From assembly GCF_945956895.1 (NCBI RefSeq), contig NZ_CAMFJF010000019.1, positions 1-64,000 of the forward strand: a DNA stretch of 64,000 bases. Direction: 5' to 3'. Position numbers and translations under genes: made by a program. The stretch comes from an uncultured Allobosea sp. Lineage in GTDB: Bacteria; Pseudomonadota; Alphaproteobacteria; Rhizobiales; Beijerinckiaceae. Shown in pieces: positions 44,742 to 55,107 of the stretch. Under the pieces are notes generated by a model. It searched no databases, was not told where the DNA came from, and saw only the letters and a list, made by a program, of their open reading frames with translations. How positions within the stretch are numbered: the stretch's first letter is position 1; each line of letters begins with the position of its first letter.

Positions 44742-45911
44742 TCAGGGCTCGATATAGTGCGGCAGGAAGCGCGACGTATTCTTGGTGATCGGCGAGGCAT
44801 CCTCGCGGACGCAGAGCCCGCAGGCCTGCGAGGCGACGAGCCAGGAGCCGAGCACGGCGTATTTGCCCTCAGCGGAGAACAGATTGGTCGCGGCATCCTG
44901 CAGGATGTGGCCCTCGGCGCCATAGGGTCCGTCATCGCTGTCCAGCACGCGGCCGCGCTCCATGAGCGTGACATTGGCGCCCTCGCGCGAATAGAGCGGC
45001 TTGCGCACATGCTTGCCTGAGAGCGTCGCGCAGCGCGGATCGCCCTCGAAGAAGGCCGGCAACAGGTTGGGATGGCCGGGCTCCATCTCCCAGAGGCAGG
45101 CGAGCAGGCCCTTGTTCGACAGGATCGCCTTCCAGGGCGGTTCGATGAACTGGCAGCCAGAGCCGGCGAGCGCCTTGCCATAGCTCTCGCGGAACATCCA
45201 TTCCCAGGGATAGAGCTTGAACAAGGTCTCGATCGGCTGGTTGGCGCCGTCGCAGAAACGTCCGTCGCTGAGCAGCCCGAGCTCCTCGATATAGGTGAAG
45301 CGCGCGTCGAGCCCGGCCTGCACGGCGCAATCGGTGAGGTAATCGACCGTGCCCTTGTCCTCGGGGCTGCCCTGCACGCAGGTCAGGTGCAGGCGGTAGG
45401 GCGACGGCTCTCGCAGGCCCTTGAAGGCCGCGATCAGGCGCTCATGCAACGAATTGAACTGGTCGCTACCCTTCGGGATCGCGCCGCGCGCCATCGCTTG
45501 TTCCAGCCAGTCCCACTGCACGACGCTCGATTCGAAGAGCGCGGTCGGCGTATCGGCATTGTATTCGAGGAGCTTGGCCGGCCCCCGCCCGTCATAGGCG
45601 AGATCGAGTCGGCCATAGAGATTGCGCTCGCCGCGCTTCCAGCTCTCGCGGATATAGTCCCAGTGCTCGGCGGGAATCGCGAGCTTGGTCAGCGCTTCCT
45701 CGTGGTCGAGCGCCGTCTCGATGAAGGCGAAGCAGAGCTGCTCGATCGCATCCGTCGGCCCCTCGATATCGCGCTCGATCTCCTCGAGCGTGAAGGCGAA
45801 AGCGGCGCTTTCGTCCCAATAGGTCTCGCCGTCGATCGTATGGAAGGCAAAGCCCAGGCGCTCGACCTGCTCGACCCAGTCGGAGCGTGGAGACAAGGTG
45901 ACGCGCCGCAT
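44742..45911 (-). CDS. Glutathionylspermidine-synthase-like ATP-grasp protein (YgiC/YjfC)
   Basis: This 389-residue protein of the GSP_synth family has the ATP-grasp ligase domain without the amidase half found in E. coli Gss. Landmarks are YLGFAF-like start (VEQVERLGFAFHTIDGETYWDES), LLEYNADTPTALFES, FKLYPWEWMFRESYG, IEPPWKAILSNKGLLACLWE and the closing CLCVREDASPITKN-type segment. It probably ligates an amine to a peptide-like acid. The true substrate of YgiC/YjfC proteins is unsettled. It starts two bases after the DUF1190 stop. A frame extending to 46058 overlaps DUF1190. It is the third gene of a DUF350-DUF1190-ligase operon. Confidence 0.9.
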   Translation of the reverse strand: MRRVTLSPRSDWVEQVERLGFAFHTIDGETYWDESAAFAFTLEEIERDIEGPTDAIEQLCFAFIETALDHEEALTKLAIPAEHWDYIRESWKRGERNLYGRLDLAYDGRGPAKLLEYNADTPTALFESSVVQWDWLEQAMARGAIPKGSDQFNSLHERLIAAFKGLREPSPYRLHLTCVQGSPEDKGTVDYLTDCAVQAGLDARFTYIEELGLLSDGRFCDGANQPIETLFKLYPWEWMFRESYGKALAGSGCQFIEPPWKAILSNKGLLACLWEMEPGHPNLLPAFFEGDPRCATLSGKHVRKPLYSREGANVTLMERGRVLDSDDGPYGAEGHILQDAATNLFSAEGKYAVLGSWLVASQACGLCVREDASPITKNTSRFLPHYIEP

Positions 45912-45912
45912 G

Positions 45913-46542
45913 TCAGGACGAGGAATGCGAGGAATAGGAGCGCGCCGTCGAGCCGAAGCCGCCGCGCGAGGAGACACTTGTCGTCGAGACGCTGCCGCCG
46001 CGGGCGCCACCGGCGAAGGCGGCTGTGACGTTGCTCCCGGATGTCGTTGAATAGGCACGCGACCGGCTGCTGCGATAGGAGCTGCTGCCGCCTGATGAGC
46101 CCGAAGACGAGGACGACGTCGCGGCGCGGGCCTGCTGGCATTCCGGCTGCGCCGAGCCCGGCGGGCAGGCGGCGGCGGTCGGCGGCATCAGAGGCTGCGC
46201 CGGGCCGCCGGCAAGGCCGCGCGCCAGCATGAAGCCGGCCAGCGCCGGGATAAAGTATTGCGCGCCGCCGATGGTCGCCGAACCGCAGCCATTGGCGCCA
46301 TACTGCGCCTCGCATGCGCTCTGGCTCTGGAATTTCGGCGCATCCTTCAGACGCGTGGCGGTCGCCTCCGAAAAGGCGGTCTCGCATTGCTGCGCCGTGA
46401 GCTGCCCCGCGGCGCGGCAATCACTCAGGCTGTTGTAGACGAGGTTCTCCTCCTGGCTGTCGCCGGTCATTGACCAGACGGTGGCGACGAGGAGGACGCC
46501 GGCAGCCCCGAGTCCGATCTGCGAGGAGCGCTTCATCGCCAC
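45913..46542 (-). CDS. DUF1190 (YgiB/YjfM)-family protein
   Basis: This 209-residue protein has a short N-terminal hydrophobic segment (IGLGAAGVLLVATVWSM, probably a signal anchor) and cysteine-bearing DUF1190 motifs (YNSLSDCRAAGQ; SQSACEAQYGANGCGSA). A long Ser/Gly/Arg-rich tail (residues 138-209) looks disordered. It is likely periplasmic and membrane-tethered. An ATG two codons later (46536) is an alternative start. The DUF350 stop lies one base ahead and the ligase start two bases behind, so the three genes are translationally coupled. The function is unknown. Confidence 0.87.
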   Translation of the reverse strand: MAMKRSSQIGLGAAGVLLVATVWSMTGDSQEENLVYNSLSDCRAAGQLTAQQCETAFSEATATRLKDAPKFQSQSACEAQYGANGCGSATIGGAQYFIPALAGFMLARGLAGGPAQPLMPPTAAACPPGSAQPECQQARAATSSSSSGSSGGSSSYRSSRSRAYSTTSGSNVTAAFAGGARGGSVSTTSVSSRGGFGSTARSYSSHSSS

Positions 46543-46543
46543 C

Positions 46544-46945
46544 TCATTCCGTCATGCTGGCCGCGGCCAGCGTCCCGGATACGACGGCGATCACGGCGAG
46601 CATCACAGCCGAAGGCAAGCGGTCCTCCTCGATCTTCCGAGACAGCTCCGGGATCAGAAGGCGCGCGACACCATAGGCTGCGAACTGGATGATCATCGCG
46701 GCAACCGCCCAGAGCACGCAGTCGGGAATGCTGCTGGCCTGCGAGATCGCCTGCTCCAGCGGCAAGGAGAAGCCGACCGTGTTGCCGCCGAGCGCGATAG
46801 CCGCCGAGAGATTGCCGCCGCGGATCAGGGCGATCTCGTCATGGGTTGTCATGCGCAGGTAGATCGCGACGAAAGCGGCGATCAGGGCCGCTCCGACGAC
46901 GAAATAGAGGAGGAATGCGGGCAGGCCCGCCATCGAGATCGTCAT
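46544..46945 (-). CDS. DUF350 (YjfL)-family membrane protein
   Basis: This 133-residue inner-membrane protein has four hydrophobic segments (FLLYFVVGAALIAAFVAIYL; the segment around GGNLSAAIALGGNTVGFSLPL; CVLWAVAAMIIQFAAYGVA; SAVMLAVIAVVSGTLAAA), the standard DUF350 layout with its LIRxGNxxAAIxLGG motif. The role is not established. Comparative genomics ties the family to ATP-grasp ligases and the PspA-like envelope-stress module, but no pspA-type gene is nearby here. It is the first gene of the triad, with 233 gene-free bases upstream before the pyrG 3' end. Confidence 0.87.
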   Translation of the reverse strand: MTISMAGLPAFLLYFVVGAALIAAFVAIYLRMTTHDEIALIRGGNLSAAIALGGNTVGFSLPLEQAISQASSIPDCVLWAVAAMIIQFAAYGVARLLIPELSRKIEEDRLPSAVMLAVIAVVSGTLAAASMTE

Positions 46946-47082
46946 GCCGCCCTGCCCCGTGCCGCTGCGAGGACACCAAGTCCACGATGCCGAATAGTCA
47001 GGTTAGCAAGAAAACTGCGCAAGCCATCATCTAAAAGGAGGATGCGCCGGGCGCTTGGTCATAGCGGCTTCGCGCCACACGA

Positions 47083-47127
47083 TTGTCGTTCCGGGCTCTT
47101 CGCTGACGCGATGCCCCGGAACGACAA
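47083..47127. repeat. Inverted repeat downstream of pyrG
   Basis: Perfect 13-base arms TTGTCGTTCCGGG (47083-47095) and CCCGGAACGACAA (47115-47127) around a 19-base loop make a REP-like element different from families A-D. It may also serve as a pyrG terminator. No T-run follows. Confidence 0.8.
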
Positions 47128-47178
47128 GGGCGCTTCCGAGCGGGGGCTCCCCCGCAATTGTCCAGGCAACCTCTTGCG

Positions 47179-48813
<1,635 letters not shown>

Positions 48814-48890
48814 TCACCTCTATCGCCACGGGTTCGATTCGCTAAGCGCGTTCTGAGCAGTCCCGCCTTGCCCTGCGCGCTTGTCCACAA

Positions 48891-48918
48891 AAGAGAAGGC
48901 CGGTCGCCCGGCCCCTCC
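48891..48918 (-). terminator. Intrinsic terminator (second of a tandem pair) after secG
   Basis: GGCCGG (48898-48903) and CCGGCC (48908-48913) pair around a four-base loop. Read on the minus strand the hairpin is followed by TTCTCTTTT, the complement of 48889-48897. Confidence 0.7.
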
Positions 48919-48923
48919 AAACT

Positions 48924-48952
48924 CAAAAGAGAAGGGCCGGTTTCCCGGCCCT
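48924..48952 (-). terminator. Intrinsic terminator (first of a tandem pair) after secG
   Basis: AGGGCCGG (48933-48940) and CCGGCCCT (48945-48952) pair around TTTC. On the minus strand the stem is followed by TCTCTTTT. It lies just past the secG stop. Confidence 0.8.
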
Positions 48953-48960
48953 GCCCCATC

Positions 48961-49374
48961 TTATTGCTGCGGCGCCGCTGGCGGCGTCGGCGGCTGTGCA
49001 CCGCCCTGATTCTGGTTTTGCATCTGGCGCAGCTGGTCGAGGACGCCGCCGGCATTCGGGGCGCTCGGCCCCGCAGGCGCGCCGGGCGTGGCCGGGGCAG
49101 AGGTCGCAGGCGCGCCGTCGATGATGGAGCGCTGGACGCGGCCGCGCGTGGCCATCACGGCCAGCACGATGGAGGTCAGGAAGAACAGGCCGGCGAGAAT
49201 CGCGGTCGCGCGGGTCAGGGCATTGGCCTGGCCGCGTCCGGTCATGAAGCCGCCGACGCCGCCTCCGCCGCCGGAACCCATGCCGAGGCCGCCGCCTTCG
49301 GAGCGTTGCAGCAGCACGACGCCGACGAGCGCGACGACGATGATCAGGTGGATGACGATGAGAACGTTCTGCAT
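48961..49374 (-). CDS. secG: Preprotein translocase subunit SecG
   Basis: This 137-residue small subunit of the SecYEG channel has two membrane helices (residues 2-22, QNVLIVIHLIIVVALVGVVLL, and about 54-74, ATAILAGLFFLTSIVLAVMA). They flank the glycine-rich loop GGGLGMGSGGGGGVGGFMTGRG and the conserved NALTRATA. The long Ala/Pro/Gln-rich tail is typical of alphaproteobacteria. The start at 49374 is chosen because the first helix begins there. The frame runs on to 49494 without similarity. It follows tpiA by 144 bases. Confidence 0.95.
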   Translation of the reverse strand: MQNVLIVIHLIIVVALVGVVLLQRSEGGGLGMGSGGGGGVGGFMTGRGQANALTRATAILAGLFFLTSIVLAVMATRGRVQRSIIDGAPATSAPATPGAPAGPSAPNAGGVLDQLRQMQNQNQGGAQPPTPPAAPQQ

Positions 49375-49517
49375 GGTCTCACGAAATGGGCATGGCGCGG
49401 GCCGCCGCCAAGGGCTACCCGCTCCTCCTCGAAAGGTCGAGGCGAATTCGGCGGGGCACATAACATGTGCCGACCGGCAGCGCCACCCCTGCACGACGGC
49501 CGATTTGCAGCCTGTGA

Positions 49518-50282
49518 TCAGCCGGCGCAGGCCCGCGCGATTGCCAGGAACTCCTCGGCCTTGAGGCTGGCGCCGCCGACAAGCGCTCCGTCGACATTCG
49601 CGACATTCATCAATTCGGCGGCATTCGAGGGCTTGACCGAGCCGCCATAGAGCAGCCGCACACCGGCAGCGGCCTGCTTGCCCAGCAAGCGGCCGAGCTC
49701 GGCGCGGATCGCCTCGTGCATCTCGGCGACATCCGCCGCCGTCGGCGTCAGCCCCGTGCCGATCGCCCAGACCGGCTCATAGGCGACGACGAGCGTATCA
49801 GGTGTCGCGCCGTCCGGCACCGAGCCGCGCAACTGCTTCTTGACGACGGCAAGCGCCTTGCCGGCCTCGCGCTCGTCCTTGGTTTCGCCGACGCAGACGA
49901 TCGGCACCAGCAGCGCCCTCTGCGCGGCCTCGGCCTTGGCCTTGACCGTGGCATTGGTCTCGCCATGGAGCGTGCGGCGCTCGGAATGGCCGACGATGCA
50001 GAAGCTTGCGCCGGCGTCCGCCAGCATGGCGGCGGAGACCTCGCCGGTGAAGGCGCCGGAGGCTTGCGTGCTGCAATCCTGCCCGCCGGTCGCGATGCGC
50101 GAGCCGATCAGGGCAGCGGTCGCCGTGAACAGCAGGCTGGCGGGCGGGCAGATGGCGAGGTCGACATTCGGCTTCAGGGTGGCGTCGTAGCCCTTGGCCA
50201 CCTCGGCCGCGATGACAAGGTCGGCCTTCAGGCCGTTCATCTTCCAGTTGCCCGCCACCAGCGGCTTGATGCTGCGCGTCAC
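49518..50282 (-). CDS. tpiA: Triosephosphate isomerase
   Basis: This 254-residue TIM-barrel enzyme interconverts dihydroxyacetone phosphate and glyceraldehyde-3-phosphate. It has the N-terminal AGNWKMNG with Asn/Lys substrate residues, catalytic His in CIVGHSERR, and catalytic Glu in [12 protein letters not shown]. The phosphate loop is [12 protein letters not shown]. Length is normal. It is divergent from ppiD across a 350-base gap that contains a family D repeat. Confidence 0.97.
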   Translation of the reverse strand: MTRSIKPLVAGNWKMNGLKADLVIAAEVAKGYDATLKPNVDLAICPPASLLFTATAALIGSRIATGGQDCSTQASGAFTGEVSAAMLADAGASFCIVGHSERRTLHGETNATVKAKAEAAQRALLVPIVCVGETKDEREAGKALAVVKKQLRGSVPDGATPDTLVVAYEPVWAIGTGLTPTAADVAEMHEAIRAELGRLLGKQAAAGVRLLYGGSVKPSNAAELMNVANVDGALVGGASLKAEEFLAIARACAG

Positions 50283-50380
50283 GTCGATCCTCCGAAATTC
50301 GTTATCCCGGCTCTAGCAACGCCCGGCCGGCGCCGCAATCGCGTGGTCGTGAAGCAGAACGCTCGCTTTGTCCCCTTCAA

Positions 50381-50498
50381 CCCTCATCCTGAGGAGCCAT
50401 TCCAAGAGGAATGGCGTCTCGAAGGATGTTCCAGATGGTTCGGGAGCCTCCTGAAGCATCCTTCGAGACGCCGCTGACGCGGCTCCTCAGGATGAGGG
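50381..50498. repeat. Palindromic intergenic repeat, family D
   Basis: Perfect 18-base arms CCCTCATCCTGAGGAGCC (50381-50398) and GGCTCCTCAGGATGAGGG (50481-50498) enclose a nested pair GGCGTCTCGAAGGATG / CATCCTTCGAGACGCC. It occupies most of the 350-base tpiA-ppiD divergent gap (50283-50632). The rest shows no clear promoter motif. Confidence 0.92.
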
Positions 50499-50632
50499 CT
50501 CGAAAGGCGAAACGCGACCAGCGGCGGCAGGGCGATTGCGGCTTTCGCCATCGGTTCCTATAAGCAGCGCCGGAAAATACGCGCGCGGGCTCGTTTGCGC
50601 GCCACGAACAGGTTCAGGGAAAGACAGCTTCC

Positions 50633-52546
50633 ATGATGATGCAGGGCATCCGCAAGGCGAGTCAGGGTTTGCTCGGCAAGCTCGTCATCAGTGTCCTGTT
50701 CGGCATCCTGATCCTCGCCTTCGCGATCTGGGGCGTGGGTGACATCTTCCGCGGCTATGGCCGCAACGAAGTCGCCAAGATCGGCAAGGCCGAGATCGGC
50801 ATCGAGCAGATGCGCACGGCCTATCAGAACGAGATCCAGAACCTGATCCGCCAGCAGCGCCGCCAGATCTCCCCTGAGATGGCGCGCGCGCTTGGTCTCG
50901 ACCGGCAGGTGCTCTCCCGCCTGCTCACCGAGTCGACGCTCGACCAGACGGCGCGGAGCATGCGGCTTGCGGTCTCCGACGAGACGATCCGTAACCTGAT
51001 CTTCGACGACCAGGTCTTCCGCGACGCTTCCGGCCAATTCTCGCCCGCCCGCTTCAACGAATTGCTGCGTTCGAACGGCTATACCGAGCAGAGCTATGTC
51101 GCGCTCCAGCGCTCGACCATCCTGCGCCAGCAGCTGTCCGAGATGCTGACCGGCGGCCTCGTCGCTCCGGTCGCGCTGCAGGAGCTTGGCAGCCGACTGC
51201 GCAACGAGAAGCGCTCCATCACCTTCGCCCGGATGCCAGCGAGCGCGGCCGGCGAGATCGCGGCGCCGAGCGAGGACCAGCTCAAGACCTTCTTCAACGA
51301 CCGCAAGATCGCCTTCCGCGCGCCGGAGTTCCGCACGGCCGCCATCCTCTCGATCACCGCCGAAACGCTGGCCGATCCGGCCAAGGTCACCGACGAGGAG
51401 GCCAAGGCCCGCTACGAAGCAACCAAGGCCCAGCGCTTCACCGCGGTCGAAACCCGCACCGTGCAGCAGATCCAGTTTCCGAACGAAGAGGAAGCGAAGG
51501 CGGCCAAGGCCAAGATCGACGGCGGCGAGACCTTCGACGAGATCGCGACCGAGCGGAACGTCGCCTTCAACGACCTGACGCTGGGCACTTTCACCCGCGC
51601 GCAGATGGTTGACCCCGTGGTGCGCGAGGCAGTCTTCGCGCTGGAGGAAGGCGCCGTCAGCGCCCCGGTCAAGGGCGCCTTCGGCACCGTGCTGCTGCGC
51701 GTCACCAAGGTCGACGCCGCGCATGTCCGCCCGTTCGAGGAGGTCGCGGCCGAGGTGAAGCAGGAACTGGCGACGAGCCGCGCCGCGAGCCAGGTCACCG
51801 AGCTTCACGACAAGATCGAGGATCAGCGCGCCTCGGCCCGGCCGCTCGCCGAGATCGCCAAGGAGCTCAATCTCAAGCTGCGCAATGCCGGCCCGATGAG
51901 CGCGAGCCTCACGCGTCCGGACGGCTCGAAGGAGGAGGCACTGCCGGGCGCCGACGCCACGCTGCAGGCCATCTTCCGTTCTGATATCGGCGTCGACAAC
52001 GAGGCGATCCGCCTGGGCCGCGACACCGGCTATGTCTGGTTCGACGTCACCAAGATCGATCCGGCGCGCGAGCGGACCTTCGACGAGGTCAAGGCCGAGG
52101 TCGAGAAGCAGTGGCGCGCCGACGAGACGGCATCCAGGCTTTCCGCCAAGGCGCGTGAGCTGTCGGAGCGGCTCGACAAGGGCGAGAACTTCGACGCGGT
52201 CGCCGCCTCGGCCGGGCTCACCATCGAGACCGCCGCCGATATCGGCCGCCAGGACCAGCGCCCTGAGCTGCCGGGCACGGTCGTCGCGCAGGTCTTCGGC
52301 ACCGCCGCCGGCAAGAGCGGTTCGGCCGCCGGGGTCGACGGTTCGCGCATCCTGTTCCGGGTCGATTCGGCCACCGTCGCGCCTTATGTCCGGACCACGC
52401 AGGAAGCCGGCAATTTCGAGCGCCTGCTTTCGCAGAGCGTGAGCGAGGACATCATGCTGCAATATGTCGCGAAGCGGCAGGCCGAGCTCGGCGTCAGCAT
52501 CAACGAGGCGGCCTTCCGCAACGCGACGGGCGGGGCGCAGAACTGA
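50633..52546 (+). CDS. ppiD: Peptidyl-prolyl isomerase PpiD / SurA-N-type periplasmic chaperone
   Basis: This 637-residue inner-membrane-anchored foldase has a cytoplasmic start (MMMQGIRKASQGLLGKL), one membrane helix at about residues 17-36 (VISVLFGILILAFAIWGVGD), a SurA-type N-terminal chaperone region (AYQNEIQNLIRQQRRQI) and a parvulin rotamase domain around residues 245-360 (VQQIQFPNEEEAKAAKAKID; GTFTRAQMVDPVVREAVFAL). A second helical/PPIase-like half follows. It helps outer-membrane and secreted proteins leave the Sec channel. Starts at 50633, 50636 or 50639 are equivalent. trpE begins two bases after its stop. Confidence 0.93.
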   Translation: MMMQGIRKASQGLLGKLVISVLFGILILAFAIWGVGDIFRGYGRNEVAKIGKAEIGIEQMRTAYQNEIQNLIRQQRRQISPEMARALGLDRQVLSRLLTESTLDQTARSMRLAVSDETIRNLIFDDQVFRDASGQFSPARFNELLRSNGYTEQSYVALQRSTILRQQLSEMLTGGLVAPVALQELGSRLRNEKRSITFARMPASAAGEIAAPSEDQLKTFFNDRKIAFRAPEFRTAAILSITAETLADPAKVTDEEAKARYEATKAQRFTAVETRTVQQIQFPNEEEAKAAKAKIDGGETFDEIATERNVAFNDLTLGTFTRAQMVDPVVREAVFALEEGAVSAPVKGAFGTVLLRVTKVDAAHVRPFEEVAAEVKQELATSRAASQVTELHDKIEDQRASARPLAEIAKELNLKLRNAGPMSASLTRPDGSKEEALPGADATLQAIFRSDIGVDNEAIRLGRDTGYVWFDVTKIDPARERTFDEVKAEVEKQWRADETASRLSAKARELSERLDKGENFDAVAASAGLTIETAADIGRQDQRPELPGTVVAQVFGTAAGKSGSAAGVDGSRILFRVDSATVAPYVRTTQEAGNFERLLSQSVSEDIMLQYVAKRQAELGVSINEAAFRNATGGAQN

Positions 52547-52548
52547 CG

Positions 52549-54063
52549 ATGCAGCCGCTCCAGGAGTTCGAGCGCTTCGCGCAGACCTACGAGACCGGCG
52601 CCCCGCAATTGCTGCGACGGGTGCTGGTTGGCGATTGCGAGACGCCGGTCGCCGCCTTCCTGAAGCTGCGCCATGCCACCAGCGGCCCGGCCTTCCTGCT
52701 CGAATCGGTCGAGGGCGGCGCAGTGCGCGGCCGCTATTCGATGATCGGGCTGGAGCCCGACCTGATCTGGCGCTGCCATCACGGTCAGGCCTCGCTCTGC
52801 CGGCCGGCGCTGGGCGAGAGCTTCCTTGCCGATCCGCGCCCGGCCTTCGAGAGCCTGCGCGCTCTGCTCGAGGAGAGCGCCATTCCGGAGGCCGAAGGGC
52901 TGCCGCCGATGGCGTCCGGCGTCTTCGGCTATCTCGGCTACGACATGGTTCGCCTGATGGAGCGCTTGCCGGAGCCGAAGGAAACAGGCACTGGCGTGCC
53001 CGACGCTATCCTGACCCGGCCGACGCTGATGGTGGTCTTCGACGCGGTGCGCGACGAGATCCATGTCGTAACACCAGTCCGGCATATGCCGGGCGTCGGC
53101 GCGCGCCATGCCTATGAACGGGCGCAGGAGCGGCTGGAAGCCGTGGTGCAGGCGCTGGAAGGCGCCCTCCCCGCCGAGGCCGAGGTCGACATCGCCAACC
53201 TGCCGGAGCCGGTCACCACCTCGAACACGAGCGAGGCCGCGTATCTGGAGATGGTCGACAAGGCGAAGGAATACATCCGCGCCGGCGACATCTTCCAGGT
53301 CGTGCTGTCGCAGCGCTTCGAGGCGCCCTTCGCGCTACCGCCCTTCGCGCTCTACCGGGCGCTGCGGCGCGTCAATCCGGCGCCTTTCCTCTGCTATCTC
53401 GATTTCTGCGACTTCCAGATCGTCTGCTCCAGCCCCGAGATCCTGGTGCGCTTGCGCGACGATACGGTCACGATCCGGCCGATCGCCGGCACGCGACGGC
53501 GCGGCGCGACCGAGGCTGAGGACAATGCCCTGGCCGAGGAGTTGCTCGCCGACCCGAAGGAGCGCGCCGAGCACCTGATGCTGCTCGATCTCGGGCGCAA
53601 CGATGTCGGCCGCGTCGCCGAGATCGGCTCGGTCAAGGTCACCGATTCGTTCTTCATCGAGCGCTACAGCCAGGTGATGCACATCGTCTCGAATGTCGAA
53701 GGCAGGATCGACCCGAAGCACGATTCGCTCGCCGCCCTCATCGCCGGTTTCCCGGCCGGGACAGTGTCGGGCGCGCCGAAGGTCCGGGCGATGGAGATCA
53801 TCGACGAGCTGGAGCGCGATGCGCGCGGCGCCTATGCCGGCTGCATCGGCTATTTCGGCGCCAATGGCGAGATGGATACCTGCATCGTGCTGCGCACGGC
53901 GGTGGTCAAGGACGGGCGCATGCATGTCCAGGCCGGCGCCGGCATCGTCTACGATTCGAACCCGGCCTCCGAGCAGGAGGAATGCATCAACAAGGCTAAG
54001 GCCCTGTTCCGCGCCGCCGAGGAGGCGATCCGCTTCGCCGCCCGCAGCGGCCGCGGGCAATAG
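52549..54063 (+). CDS. trpE: Anthranilate synthase component I
   Basis: This 504-residue enzyme converts chorismate and ammonia (from TrpG) to anthranilate. The N-terminal domain holds the tryptophan feedback motif LLESVEGG and RYSMIG. The chorismate-binding domain has the segment around AGDIFQVVLSQRFEAPF, IAGTRRRGATEAEDNAL, HLMLLDLGRNDVGRV, GTVSGAPKVRAMEIIDELE and YAGCIGYFGANGEMDTCI. It is coupled to ppiD (two-base gap), with no leader peptide or attenuator between them. No trpG follows. A repeat and a strong terminator end the transcript, so the amidotransferase must be encoded elsewhere. Confidence 0.97.
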   Translation: MQPLQEFERFAQTYETGAPQLLRRVLVGDCETPVAAFLKLRHATSGPAFLLESVEGGAVRGRYSMIGLEPDLIWRCHHGQASLCRPALGESFLADPRPAFESLRALLEESAIPEAEGLPPMASGVFGYLGYDMVRLMERLPEPKETGTGVPDAILTRPTLMVVFDAVRDEIHVVTPVRHMPGVGARHAYERAQERLEAVVQALEGALPAEAEVDIANLPEPVTTSNTSEAAYLEMVDKAKEYIRAGDIFQVVLSQRFEAPFALPPFALYRALRRVNPAPFLCYLDFCDFQIVCSSPEILVRLRDDTVTIRPIAGTRRRGATEAEDNALAEELLADPKERAEHLMLLDLGRNDVGRVAEIGSVKVTDSFFIERYSQVMHIVSNVEGRIDPKHDSLAALIAGFPAGTVSGAPKVRAMEIIDELERDARGAYAGCIGYFGANGEMDTCIVLRTAVVKDGRMHVQAGAGIVYDSNPASEQEECINKAKALFRAAEEAIRFAARSGRGQ

Positions 54064-54110
54064 GCATCCGAGCTGGCCATGAACGCGGCTAGCTCTTCCC
54101 GGAACCGCCG

Positions 54111-54206
54111 CGTCATCCCGGGCTTGCCCCGGGATCCATCGGAGGACTCCGGAATTCTACGATGGATCCCGGAGCTGCGCTGCTCCGCAGCTTGTCCGGG
54201 ATGACG
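54111..54206. repeat. Palindromic intergenic repeat, family B copy 3
   Basis: CGTCATCCCGGGCTTGCCCC on the left and CTTGTCCGGGATGACG on the right enclose GGGATCCATC / GATGGATCCC. It lies in the trpE-UPF0114 convergent junction. Confidence 0.9.
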
Positions 54207-54242
54207 GCATCGTTCCGTCAAAGACCTGCGCACCCAAAAGTA

Positions 54243-54271
54243 AAACGCCCCGCCGGATCGGCGGGGCGTTT
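54243..54271. terminator. Bidirectional intrinsic terminator
   Basis: Perfect 13-base arms AAACGCCCCGCCG (54243-54255) and CGGCGGGGCGTTT (54259-54271) enclose a three-base loop, with A-runs before and T-rich sequence after. It can end both the ppiD-trpE transcript and the opposing UPF0114 gene. Confidence 0.92.
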
Positions 54272-54290
54272 CTGTTTCGAAAGGTCGTTC

Positions 54291-54863
54291 TCAGTGCCCC
54301 TTGCCGGGCGTCGACGTCATCCTGTCGACCCAGGCGATGCCGAGCGCCGAGAGGATGAAGACGACATGGATCAGCGTCTGCAGCAGGACGCCGGTCTCGG
54401 TGTAGTTCGCCTTGCCCTCGATGCCGATATTGCCGGCCTCGATAAAGGTCCTCAGCAGATGGATCGACGAGATGCCGATGATCGCCATGGCGAGCTTGAT
54501 CTTGAGGATGCTCGCGTTGACGTGGCTCAGCCATTCCGGTTGATCGGGATGGCCCTGGAGTCGCAGCCGCGAGACGAAGGTCTCGTAGCCACCGACGATG
54601 ACCATGATGAGCAGGTTCGAGATCATCACCACATCGATCAGCCCCAGCACGACCAGCATGATCTGCTGCTCGCTGAAATCGAAGGCGTGGGTGACGAGAT
54701 GCCAGAGCTCCTTGAGGAACAGGAAGACATAGACGCACTGCGCTACGATGAGGCCGATATAGAGCGGCAGCTGCAACCAGCGCGAGCTGAAGATCAAGGC
54801 CGGTAGCGGCCTCAGGGGACCAAGCGCGGCAGGCTGGGCGGACGGTTCGCGCGGTTGCGCCAT
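54291..54863 (-). CDS. UPF0114/YqhA-family membrane protein
   Basis: This 190-residue inner-membrane protein of the TIGR00645/YqhA family has an N-terminal proline-rich leader and about four membrane segments (YIGLIVAQCVYVFLFLKEL; IMLVVLGLIDVVMISNLLIMVIVGGYE; LAMAIIGISSIHLLRTFI; VLLQTLIHVVFILSALGIAWVD). It also has the family motif GYETFVSRL. The function is unknown. It ends at the bidirectional terminator shared with trpE. A GTTC-rich 240-base gap with no clear promoter separates it from the BA14K gene. Confidence 0.9.
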   Translation of the reverse strand: MAQPREPSAQPAALGPLRPLPALIFSSRWLQLPLYIGLIVAQCVYVFLFLKELWHLVTHAFDFSEQQIMLVVLGLIDVVMISNLLIMVIVGGYETFVSRLRLQGHPDQPEWLSHVNASILKIKLAMAIIGISSIHLLRTFIEAGNIGIEGKANYTETGVLLQTLIHVVFILSALGIAWVDRMTSTPGKGH

Positions 54864-55107
54864 AGTCGGGTTCCGATCCTTTCAAGCAGATCATCGATAC
54901 GTGAGTGCAACGCTAGATGACGGGGAATTTCCGCCGGTGCAAGCACTCCGAAGCTGCTTTCGAGGGCAAAAGCGACGCGAGCGTGACGACCCATTTAAGC
55001 CCGGATTGACTGCTAACTTTCCTTGTGGTCACCGGACCGCTACATTCGAAGCCAAACGGGGGAACATGCGGAGTTCCGCTCGCCAGGTATCGCAGAGGAG
55101 TTTCGTC

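Noticed and set aside
52547-52548. trp leader/attenuator before trpE
   Set aside because: Only two bases separate ppiD and trpE. There is no room for a leader peptide or hairpins.
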